Below, piece after piece: positions 1-6,499 of a stretch of 12,546 nucleotides of DNA. The notes under the pieces are model-generated. The model worked only from the letters and a program-made list of their open reading frames with translations. It was not told where the DNA came from and made no database searches. Position numbers and translations under genes: made by a program. This DNA comes from Actinocrinis sp046724665 (GTDB lineage Bacteria; Actinomycetota; Actinomycetes; Streptomycetales; Catenulisporaceae): assembly GCA_046724665.1 (NCBI GenBank), contig JBKOWZ010000104.1, positions 1 through 12,546 on the forward strand, in the 5' to 3' direction. Position 1 is the first letter of the stretch; each line of letters starts with the position of its first letter.

Positions 1-500
1 GCCGGGGCCACCCGGCGGGAGAGCAGGACACCGCCGCACAACAAACCACGAAACAACAGCAACAACAGCAACACCAGCAGGACAGCAGCACACGCGACAC
101 AGCCAGGGCCCGCACCAGCAACGGTGACGGGCCCCAGCTGCATTCAGGGCCGAAACCACAGACGGATTCGGCCTTCAGCGCGCACAACATAGCTCGGGCC
201 CGACACCAACACCCGATACCAACCACGGTGACGGGTCCCTGCCTTCGGAGCCGGAAGACCGTGACTTAGACGGTTAGACGGCCGGTGTGGGCACCTCGCT
301 GCGTATGGGAACGGCGTGGCTGGAGGTGGGGCTGCGGCGTATGGGGCTCAACGTCGCGGCGAGCAGGCCTGTAGGCGGATTTACTCGATTGGCCACGGCG
401 TCGGCGAGTAGGGGACAATGGTCAGATGTGCGCGTCGCCGCGCGCGCCGTGTTCGTAAGCGTGTCAATACTGAAGTACCACGACAGGAGCCCTGAGCCGC
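1..500. other. Intergenic region with T-free tract and short imperfect repeats; no convincing gene
   Basis: I see no supportable gene here. Frame 1 is open from the window edge to a TAG at 190 and frame 3 to a TAG at 268, so the 3' end of an upstream gene cannot be excluded. Frame 3 would read as a Gln-rich, low-complexity tail. Bases 1-124 contain no T on the + strand and include CAACAG-like runs at about 51-90. GGGCCCG occurs at 106-112 and 196-202, each followed downstream by ACGGTGACGGG (121-131 and 225-235). TTAGACGG is tandemly doubled at 266-281. A small hairpin can form between 148-154 and 167-173, without a T-run. A weak promoter-like pair, TTGGCC at 389-394 and GACAAT at 414-419 with a 19-base spacer, could serve the gene at 501. 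The open frame starting at GTG 287 runs into the 501 gene and has no family resemblance. Confidence 0.6.
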
Positions 501-2666
501 ATGTCCACCTCCTCATCCGGCCGTCCCCGCCGCCCGTCAACGGGCCGACCTACGGGGAACAAGCGCGTTGCCGGACATGGGCGACGAGGACGCGACGAGC
601 AGGAGGGTCGTGACTTCGGCGGCAAGACCGGTCAGGGCGGGCGCGACAGCGGCAATGCCGGCCGGTCCGGCGGCGACCGCGAGCGTGATCGCAACCGCGA
701 CCGCGGCGACTTCGGGCCGCCGCGGGCTCGGTACGGCGATCGGCCGGCGTACGGGGAGCGTCGCGCCGGGTACGAGCAGCGCGACCAGCGTGACCGCGGT
801 GGGGACCGCGGGTTCGAGCGTCGTGACGACCGCGATCGCGACCGCGGCGGCGCTGACCGTCGCGATGACCGGCCCAAGTTCGGGGATCGGGACCGTGATC
901 GTGGTGGGGATCGTGGTTTCCAGCGTCGTGACGATCGTGGTGAGCGTCCTCGCTTTGGCGATCGGGATCGTGAGCGGGGTGGGGATCGCGGCGGATTCCA
1001 GAGGCGCGACGACCGCGGCGGATACGGCCAGCGGGACGATCGGCGAGGCGGATTCGAACGCCGCGACGATCGTGGTGACCGTCCTCGCTTTGGGGACCGG
1101 GATCGTGGTGGGGATCGTGGTTTCCAGCGCCGCGACGACCGTGGTGAGCGCCCTCGATTCGGTGATCGGGATCGCGGGTTCCAGGGACGCGACGACCGGC
1201 CCCGCTTTGACGACCGGGACCGCGGACGTGGCGGGTTTGATCGGGATCGTGGGTTTGAGCGCCGCGACGACCGGGACCGCGGTGGATTCGAACGCCGTGA
1301 CGATCGTGGTGACCGTCCTCGCTTTGGGGACCGGGATCGTGGTGGGGATCGTGGTTTCCAGCGCCGCGACGACCGTGGTGAGCGCCCTCGCTTTGGCGAT
1401 CGCGATCGTGAGCGGGGCGGGGACCGCGGCGGGTTCCAGAGGCGCGACGACCGCGGCGGATACGGCCAGCGAGACGATCGGCGAGGCGGATTCGAACGCC
1501 GCGACGACCGCAGCGGTTTCCAGCGTCGCGACGACCGGCCCTGGTCCGGCGACAGGGATCGGGATCGTGGTGGGGACCGCGGGTTCCAGAGGCGCGACGA
1601 TCGTGGTGACCGGCCTCGTTTTGGCGATCGCGATCGTGAGCGGGGCGGGGACCGTGGTTTCCAACGCCGTGATGACTATGGCGACCGGCCTCGCTTCGGC
1701 GACCGCGATCGGGATCGTCCGGAGCGCAGCGCGCCTGTCGAGAGTGTTCAGGAGGAGCCGACGGTCGAGGGTATCGAGGATCTCGAGCTGCCCGACGACA
1801 TCGACACTTCGGACCTGGATGCCGACATCCGTGCCGAACTGCGGACTCTCGTTCGGATGAAGGCGCAGCTCGTGGGCGGGCACCTGGTGATGGCCGGGCG
1901 CCTGGTCGATGAGGACCCCGAGAAGGCGTACGCGCACGCCCGCGCCGCGCAGCAGCTCGCTCCGCGCCTGGCCGCCACGCGGGAGGCGCTCGGGCTCGCC
2001 GCCTACCTGTCGGACCGGTACGCCGAGGCGCTCTCCGAGCTGCGGGCCGCGCGCCGGATCACCGGGTCCAACCACCAGTGGGCGGTGATGGCCGACTGCG
2101 AGCGTGGGCTGGGACGTCCGGAGAAGGCGCTCGAGATGGTCCAGGCCCCTGAGGCCAAGGACCTGGACAAGGCCACGCAGATCGAGCTGCGGATCGTCGC
2201 GGCCGGGGCGCGGCGGGACCTCGGCCAGCCCGAGGCGGCCGTGGTGTTGTTGCAGGGCGCGGACTTGACGCCGCCTCAGGCCGAGCCGTGGACCGCGCGA
2301 CTGCGCTACGCCTACGCGGAGGCGCTGCTCGAGAGCGACCGGGAGGACGAGGCCCGGGACTGGTTCGCCCGCGCGAGCGAGGTGGATCCGGAAGGGCTCA
2401 CCGGTGCCGGTGAGCGGCTGGCCGAGCTCGACGGGCTCAGCTTCGACGAAGTCGAGGAGGAGTTCGACGAGGAGGAGCATGAGGACGAGCTTGCCGACGT
2501 CGATGACGAGTCCGGCGACGATGATGAGGACGCGGACGAGGACGACGACGAGCTTGACGACGCGGACGAGTCCGATGAGGACTCGGATAAGTCCGACGAT
2601 GCGGACGGGGACGAGGCCGACAAGAAGCCGGTCGGGCCCGATCTGGAGAACGACGAAGAGCAGTAG
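501..2666 (+). CDS. Gly/Arg/Asp-repeat protein with TPR-like domain and acidic tail
   Basis: The 721-residue product has three parts. Residues about 20-406 are Gly, Arg and Asp rich; from about residue 98 they form an array with roughly 17 copies of an [FG][QE]RRDDR-type core, with PRFGDRDR and RGGDRG spacers. Residues about 425-645 look like TPR-type helical repeats (for example EKAYAHARAAQQLAP and YAEALSELRAARRITG). This part resembles a TPR protein common in actinomycetes, which begins near the LPDDID segment. Residues 648-721 are extremely acidic: 46 of 74 are Asp or Glu. No signal peptide or membrane segment is visible, so it should be cytoplasmic. Start ATG 501 has AGGAG at 485-489. Repeat copies differ almost only at synonymous positions, which supports this frame. 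RGG/RD-rich tracts are known in RNA-binding and phase-separating proteins, and TPRs bind proteins; a scaffold or RNA-associated role is inference. The function is unknown. Confidence 0.9.
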   Translation: MSTSSSGRPRRPSTGRPTGNKRVAGHGRRGRDEQEGRDFGGKTGQGGRDSGNAGRSGGDRERDRNRDRGDFGPPRARYGDRPAYGERRAGYEQRDQRDRGGDRGFERRDDRDRDRGGADRRDDRPKFGDRDRDRGGDRGFQRRDDRGERPRFGDRDRERGGDRGGFQRRDDRGGYGQRDDRRGGFERRDDRGDRPRFGDRDRGGDRGFQRRDDRGERPRFGDRDRGFQGRDDRPRFDDRDRGRGGFDRDRGFERRDDRDRGGFERRDDRGDRPRFGDRDRGGDRGFQRRDDRGERPRFGDRDRERGGDRGGFQRRDDRGGYGQRDDRRGGFERRDDRSGFQRRDDRPWSGDRDRDRGGDRGFQRRDDRGDRPRFGDRDRERGGDRGFQRRDDYGDRPRFGDRDRDRPERSAPVESVQEEPTVEGIEDLELPDDIDTSDLDADIRAELRTLVRMKAQLVGGHLVMAGRLVDEDPEKAYAHARAAQQLAPRLAATREALGLAAYLSDRYAEALSELRAARRITGSNHQWAVMADCERGLGRPEKALEMVQAPEAKDLDKATQIELRIVAAGARRDLGQPEAAVVLLQGADLTPPQAEPWTARLRYAYAEALLESDREDEARDWFARASEVDPEGLTGAGERLAELDGLSFDEVEEEFDEEEHEDELADVDDESGDDDEDADEDDDELDDADESDEDSDKSDDADGDEADKKPVGPDLENDEEQ
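792..1718 (+). repeat. Intragenic repeat array encoding (F/G)(Q/E)RRDDR and PRFGDRDR units
   Basis: This composite array lies inside the 501-2666 gene. The longest copies I could align by eye are 1051-1156 against 1285-1390 (106 bp, one mismatch, at 1064/1298) and 930-1070 against 1368-1508 (47 codons, eight mismatches, all synonymous). Offsets of 234 and 438 bp imply block duplications as well as short-unit expansion. The unit keeps the reading frame throughout. Low-complexity composition also leaves one other + frame (568-1860) and one antisense frame (537-2480) free of stops; I treat both as shadows. Confidence 0.92.
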
Positions 2667-2675
2667 GCCGTCGTA

Positions 2676-2719
<44 letters not shown>

Positions 2720-2774
2720 ATGTGACGGTGGCGGGTAGTGGTGGCTGCCGGTAGTGGAACGGTGGAAGACGAGG

Positions 2775-2805
2775 CGAGCGGGTCCGGAATGGGCCCGCTC
2801 GTTTT
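2775..2805 (+). terminator. Intrinsic terminator of the repeat-protein gene
   Basis: An 11-base-pair stem (2775-2785 with 2791-2801, one T-G wobble) closes a 5-base loop GGAAT and is followed directly by TTTT at 2802-2805. It ends the rightward transcript. On the opposite strand no T-run follows the hairpin, so it should not efficiently stop the converging DUF1015 transcript. Confidence 0.88.
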
Positions 2806-2865
2806 GTGTTGCGGGGTTGGTGGTACCGCTATGGCGGTGGTGCGGTTGGGGACGCTGTGGGTGGA

Positions 2866-4164
2866 TTAGTGCTCGTCGAGTAGGCGCATGACCAGGCCGG
2901 TGGCCGGCTTGGGCGCGAACGCGGTGGACTTGCGGGGCATGAGCACGCCGAGGGCCGCGAGGCCGAGCACCGTGGACTGCGCGACCGGGCGCAGCAGGAC
3001 CGCCAGGCCCTGATGGCGATCGGCCTCGATCACCGCGTTCTTCGGGTCGTGATCGAACCGGATGTGGTCCGCCGTGTCGGGGACGCCCCAGACCTTCCGC
3101 GCCAGCGCCGCGTGCAGCACGGTCGCGTCGAGGGTGCGCCATGCCTCGGGGCGGTCGTGCGGGATCGTGTCGGACAGCAGCTCGGGCCGCGGGTCCGAGA
3201 TGAGCCAGGCACGCTGGCGGTCCACGACGGCGAACGCGATGCGGTCTGCCGGGATCCGCGCCAGTTCGGCGAGGGCCGCCTTGTAGCCGCCGCCCGCCTG
3301 CGCGACCGTGAACCACTTGCCCGCTGCCTCGATCGCCGGATCCGTCGGGAGGTCGGGGATCCAGCGGTGGATGCCTTTGACGTGCAGTGGATGCCGCTTC
3401 GAGTCAACGAGGAGCGCCAGGCCGTGGTCGCTGCCCGGCCTGCCTAACGCCGCCAGGCGCCGGTACGCCGCGTAGCGATGGTGGCCGTCGGCGATGAGAG
3501 TGCGGCGCTGCGCCAGGTCTGCCGCGACGACGGCGTGCTCCTCGGGTGCCGTGATGGCCCACAGGCGGTGGTGGGTGCCGTCGGCCGTCGCCGCGTCAAC
3601 CAGGGGCTCGGCGCCGTTGTTGTCCGCATAGCGCTCGACAAGGTCGGAGGCCGGTCCGTCGCCTTCGTAGGTGAGCAGGATCGGCTCGGGATTCGCACCG
3701 AGTGCGTGCATGAGCGCGCGCCGGTCGGCCACGACGGCGTCCACGACGTCCTCGTGCGGGAGCACCGGCCCCGAATCGTCCTTGGGCAGCTTTAACGCGC
3801 CGATCAGGCCGCGTTGCAGGCCCGTCGGACCGGTCTGCTCGTAGACGTACAGCGCCGGTTCCGGGTCCAGGACCAGCGCTTCTTCGTCTCGCCACTCGCG
3901 CAGCGTGCGGGCGGCACGGCGGTAACGCAGCCGTGAGTCGGGCTCGTCCAGCTCCGGAAGGATCAGCCGAACGATGTTGTGCGTGCCGCTTCTGGCAAGT
4001 CGATGTGCCTGAATTGGGTCGATCATGTCGTACGGTGGCGATATGACTGCCGCCGGGTCGCCTACCCTGGCGCGCGCGAACCGCAACCCGCGAAACGGGA
4101 CGAGCGCGAGCCGCCGCCCCTCGTCGTGCGTGCGCGGGGCGTCGGCCTCCGGGGCAGAGTTCAT
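2866..4164 (-). CDS. DUF1015 family protein
   Basis: This 432-residue protein has the hallmarks of the DUF1015 family. They are PFRGLRF with a following SPPYDMI near residues 23-48, NIVRLILP at 63-70, LPHEDVVD at 135-142, ADGHHRYAAYRRL at 225-237, and the C-terminal MPRKSTAFAPKPATGLVM at 409-426. It is full length and soluble, with no signal peptide. The family has no settled function. The DGHHRYAAY motif resembles the conserved GCHR region of ParB/sulfiredoxin-fold proteins, some of which are free-serine kinases, but that link is inference. I chose ATG at 4164; a longer open frame begins at TTG 4170. No Shine-Dalgarno precedes the ATG, and a promoter ends about 6 bases upstream, suggesting a leaderless mRNA. 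The gene contains two TTA leucine codons (L124 and L240), which are rare in this DNA. It is transcribed toward the repeat-protein gene and divergently from the TPR gene at 4320. Confidence 0.93.
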   Translation of the reverse strand: MNSAPEADAPRTHDEGRRLALVPFRGLRFARARVGDPAAVISPPYDMIDPIQAHRLARSGTHNIVRLILPELDEPDSRLRYRRAARTLREWRDEEALVLDPEPALYVYEQTGPTGLQRGLIGALKLPKDDSGPVLPHEDVVDAVVADRRALMHALGANPEPILLTYEGDGPASDLVERYADNNGAEPLVDAATADGTHHRLWAITAPEEHAVVAADLAQRRTLIADGHHRYAAYRRLAALGRPGSDHGLALLVDSKRHPLHVKGIHRWIPDLPTDPAIEAAGKWFTVAQAGGGYKAALAELARIPADRIAFAVVDRQRAWLISDPRPELLSDTIPHDRPEAWRTLDATVLHAALARKVWGVPDTADHIRFDHDPKNAVIEADRHQGLAVLLRPVAQSTVLGLAALGVLMPRKSTAFAPKPATGLVMRLLDEH

Positions 4165-4170
4165 ATGCAA

Positions 4171-4202
4171 ATGCTATGGGGTGCCGCCGACCAGCCGGTC
4201 AA
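4171..4202 (-). promoter_or_regulatory. Probable promoter of the DUF1015 gene, leaderless type
   Basis: On the minus strand TTGACC (4202-4197) is followed by CATAGCAT (4178-4171). With CATAGC as the -10 the spacer is 18 bases; with TAGCAT it is 20. Transcription would begin at about 4166-4164, at or just before the ATG at 4164. This fits the absence of a ribosome binding site. It is pattern recognition only, and the spacing is ambiguous. Confidence 0.5.
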
Positions 4203-4319
4203 GGCACCACGAGGACCGGGCGCGGGACCGGGCACGACCCGCCTCGCTCGGCAGATGGGAACTGGAACCTGCTGCGGTAAAAGCGGACAGACGGAACACG
4301 GAACTCCGGGAGGCGCGAA

Positions 4320-4805
4320 GTGACCGAGGAAGCGCAGTGGCACGGGGACGAACCGGACGAGCCGCCGGCCGGCAAGGCCGAGCCGCTCGACGACTCCGCC
4401 CTCACCGGGGAGGTCTACGACTGGTACCAGCGTGGCGTACAGCTGCTCGACAGCGGTAACCCCGCTGCGGCGACACAGCTGCTGGTGCGCGCGGCTGATC
4501 GCGTACCCCGCTCGCGCTCCGTGCTTGAGGCACTGGCACGGGCACAGTTCGACGCGGAGCAGTACAGCGAGGCGGCGGACGCGTTCAGGACGCTCGCCGA
4601 GTCCAATCCAGACGACGATTACGCACAGTTCGGCTGGGGGCTGGCAGCCGCACGGCTGGGGGACTACGAGCACGCCGTAGAGCACCTGGCGCTGGCCGCG
4701 GCGATGCGGCCCGACGTGCGTTACTACACGCAGGCGCTGCGTGGGGCACGGGCGACCCTGCGTTCACGGTCGGCAGGAGGCAGGCAGGAGCGTTCGCAGC
4801 GGTAG
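4320..4805 (+). CDS. Small tetratricopeptide repeat protein (Rv1691-like position)
   Basis: This 161-residue protein starts at GTG 4320 behind a good Shine-Dalgarno, GGGAGG at 4308-4313. After an acidic, proline-containing N-terminal segment (residues 1-28) come about three TPR units: near 34-66 (WYQRGVQLLDSGNPAAA), 67-100 (EALARAQFDAEQYSEAADAF) and 101-134 (YAQFGWGLAAARLGDYEHAV). A basic tail follows. It has no signal peptide or membrane helix, so it is probably a cytoplasmic protein-protein adaptor; its partner is unknown. It sits 39 bases before the HAD phosphatase gene in the same direction, the arrangement I recall for Rv1691-Rv1692, so the two are probably cotranscribed. It is divergent from the DUF1015 gene across about 155 bases. 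Confidence 0.9.
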   Translation: MTEEAQWHGDEPDEPPAGKAEPLDDSALTGEVYDWYQRGVQLLDSGNPAAATQLLVRAADRVPRSRSVLEALARAQFDAEQYSEAADAFRTLAESNPDDDYAQFGWGLAAARLGDYEHAVEHLALAAAMRPDVRYYTQALRGARATLRSRSAGGRQERSQR

Positions 4806-4844
4806 CGCGTACGTCGGTGTGGGCGGTGGGCTTAGGCCGCCGCG

Positions 4845-5750
4845 GTGGGGGCCGTGAGAAAATCACTTGTTGTGACGAATATTGAGAATGTGGCGGAGGA
4901 GTCGGTAGCGGCGGAGTCGGACCGGCGAGCGGCAGGCCAGCCGCTCGCCGCGTTATATGACACGGCGCTGCTCGATCTCGACGGGGTGGTGTACCGCGGT
5001 GCGGACGGCGTACCGCACGCGGTGCCGTCACTGACAGCGGCGGCTAACGCGGGGATGCGCCTCGCCTACGTCACGAACAATGCGTCACGCACGCCGGAGA
5101 CCGTCGCCGAGCACCTGCGAGAGCTGGGGCTTCCCGCCGACGTGGCGGACGTCGTCACGGCGGCGCAGGCGGTCGCGCGGCTGATCGCCGAGCAGGTGCC
5201 CGCAGGAGCACGGGTGCTGGTGATCGGGGGAGAGGGGCTGCGGCAGGCGCTGCTGGGGTACGGACTGACGCTGGTCAGCGGCGCGGACGACGATCCGGCG
5301 GCGGTTGTACAGGGGTACTTGCCCAACACGTCGTGGGCGGACCTCGCCGAGGCTGCGTACGCAGTCGAGCGCGGCGTGCCGTGGTTCGCGGCCAACACGG
5401 ACAAGACCATGCCGACCGCACGCGGCATCGCACCGGGTAACGGCGCGTTGGTGGGCGCGGTCGCGGCAGCGACGGGGACGTGGCCGACCGTCGCCGGTAA
5501 GCCGGAGCCCGCACTGCATCGCGAGACCATGCTGCGTACCGCCGCACAGCGTCCGCTGGTCGTCGGCGACCGGCTGGACACCGACATCGAGGGCGCGAAC
5601 CGGGCCGGAGTCGATTCGCTGCTGGTGCTCACCGGGGTCACACGCATCGAGCAACTGCGTAACGCACCGAAGGAGCACCAGCCGACGTACGTGGCACAGG
5701 ACCTGCGCGGACTGCTCGATCCGGGGATGTTGATCGACTGGCGTCGGTAG
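4845..5750 (+). CDS. HAD-superfamily IIA phosphatase (NagD / glycerol-3-phosphate phosphatase type)
   Basis: All four HAD motifs are present, numbered from the longest frame: DLDGVVYRG with the nucleophile D44 and acid/base D46, TNNAS at 77-81, GKPEP at 218-222 (catalytic Lys), and GDRLDTD at 241-247. The C2-type cap between motifs II and III includes ANTDKTMPTARGIAPGNG (183-200), typical of the NagD/AraL/phosphoglycolate phosphatase group. The syntenic M. tuberculosis Rv1692 is a glycerol-3-phosphate phosphatase involved in glycerophospholipid recycling, so a similar small phosphorylated substrate is likely but unproven. The start is uncertain. GTG 4845 gives 301 residues, but GTG 4854, 4872 and 4890 are in frame and the first 30 residues are poorly conserved-looking. 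An AT-rich island at about 4855-4890 could be promoter or leader. A rare TTA codon encodes L37. The stop lies 9 bases from the stop of the converging SCP2 gene. Confidence 0.93.
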   Translation: MGAVRKSLVVTNIENVAEESVAAESDRRAAGQPLAALYDTALLDLDGVVYRGADGVPHAVPSLTAAANAGMRLAYVTNNASRTPETVAEHLRELGLPADVADVVTAAQAVARLIAEQVPAGARVLVIGGEGLRQALLGYGLTLVSGADDDPAAVVQGYLPNTSWADLAEAAYAVERGVPWFAANTDKTMPTARGIAPGNGALVGAVAAATGTWPTVAGKPEPALHRETMLRTAAQRPLVVGDRLDTDIEGANRAGVDSLLVLTGVTRIEQLRNAPKEHQPTYVAQDLRGLLDPGMLIDWRR

Positions 5751-5759
5751 GAGGCCTGG

Positions 5760-6122
5760 TCAGAAGATCTTGCGCAGCTTGAGCAGGTCGCCGAACGAGG
5801 CGCTGACCTTGATCCGGCCGGCGGTCCAGGCGGAGACGAAGTTCAGCCGGCCGTCTACCAGCTTGAGCAGGTCGTCGCTCGGGATGGTCAGCCGGATCTG
5901 CGCGTCCGGCGCGGCCGCGCCGTCGTCGTAGGACACCACGTTCAGCAGCCGCGCGTCCTTGAGCACGCCGTGGAAGGTCACGTCGAGATCCGGGATCCGG
6001 CAGCTGACGGTCCGCTCGAGCCGGTGCCGGTCACGGCGCTCGCCGTCGATCCGGCCGAGGTTCACGGCCAGCCGGTCCAGCGCCTCGGCGCATTCGTTCT
6101 TGGTCGCCACGGCTGGCACCAT
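5760..6122 (-). CDS. SCP2 sterol-binding-like small protein
   Basis: The 120-residue product resembles the short SCP2-like proteins of actinomycetes: an N-terminal helix (TKNECAEALDRLAVNL, residues 7-22), then alternating strands and helices with CRIPDLDVTFHGVL (41-54), AQIRLTIPSDDLLKLVDG (74-91), NFVSAWTAGRIKVSASF (94-110) and LLKLRKIF at the end. Proteins of this fold bind lipids or other hydrophobic ligands in a cavity; the ligand here is unknown. I chose ATG 6122 over the longer open frame reaching 6419, because similarity begins just after it and the upstream part would run antisense through the next gene. GTG 6110 is a possible alternative start. The upstream GGGGG is a poor ribosome binding site. 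It converges on the HAD gene with no visible terminator between them, and is divergent from the 78-residue gene. Confidence 0.88.
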   Translation of the reverse strand: MVPAVATKNECAEALDRLAVNLGRIDGERRDRHRLERTVSCRIPDLDVTFHGVLKDARLLNVVSYDDGAAAPDAQIRLTIPSDDLLKLVDGRLNFVSAWTAGRIKVSASFGDLLKLRKIF

Positions 6123-6200
6123 ACCCCCGAACGGCCGCGTGGCGCGGTACGGTCGGGGAGAAGCCGCACGGATCGTCGTGCGAGGAGAGGACGGCGGGAC

Positions 6201-6437
6201 ATGGACACCGAGCACGCGGCGCAGCCGGGCCAGGCGATCGCGCGGGTCGCGGTGTCCGCGGAGATCTCCCTGCCGGAGCCCGAGCCCACCGGCCATCCGG
6301 AGGTGGACGCCGCGCTGGATCGGCTGCGGGAGCTGGGCGAAAGGCCGACCGGCGCGCATCCGGACCTGTACGACGGCGTGCACCAGCGGTTGCAGGACGT
6401 CTTGGCGCAGCTCAACCAACGCGAAGCGGGGCGGTAG
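6201..6437 (+). CDS. Small conserved actinobacterial protein (Rv1693-like position)
   Basis: ATG 6201 is preceded by AGGAGAGG at 6183-6190 and opens a 78-residue frame. Its middle reads EPTGHPEVDAALDRLRELGE and then HPDLYDGVHQRLQDVLAQL, a pattern I recognise from short uncharacterised proteins encoded just upstream of tlyA in actinomycetes. It looks soluble, acidic and mainly helical, with no export signal. The function is unknown. The same frame stays open upstream to 5970, but that part overlaps the SCP2 gene antisense and has no ribosome binding site advantage. It is probably the first gene of the rightward tlyA cluster, with 62 bases before tlyA. Confidence 0.83.
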   Translation: MDTEHAAQPGQAIARVAVSAEISLPEPEPTGHPEVDAALDRLRELGERPTGAHPDLYDGVHQRLQDVLAQLNQREAGR

Positions 6438-6499
6438 CGATGGCGGCGGGCGCGTTCGGGCGCGCGCCGGGCCGGGGCGACGGGTAGGCGGCGCCGCAG

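Noticed and set aside
287..613. Possible 108-residue gene upstream of and overlapping the repeat gene
   Set aside because: GTG start without a convincing ribosome binding site, no recognisable family, and a large out-of-frame overlap with a well-supported gene.
792..1718. CRISPR-like or mobile-element repeats
   Set aside because: The units are in frame, differ synonymously, lack unique spacers and have no terminal inverted repeats or transposase.
568..1860. 430-codon open frame on the + strand inside the repeat gene
   Set aside because: Sequence differences between repeat copies fall at third positions of the 501 frame, which are second positions in this frame, so every one would change an amino acid here. 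Its Ala/Thr/Val-rich product is a by-product of repeat composition and has no good start site.
537..2480. 647-codon open frame on the minus strand across the repeat gene
   Set aside because: It is a mirror of the GC-rich coding sequence. It spans repeat, TPR and acidic regions without any domain of its own, and copy differences fall at its first codon positions.
4257..4283. ECF-sigma promoter (GGGAAC or GGAACC followed by GGT) before the 4320 TPR gene
   Set aside because: The spacing between the elements is too short, and no standard -10 pairs with them.
6123..6419. N-terminal extension of the SCP2 protein on the minus strand
   Set aside because: It would lie antisense to the well-started 78-residue gene, and similarity to SCP2-like proteins begins only after ATG 6122.
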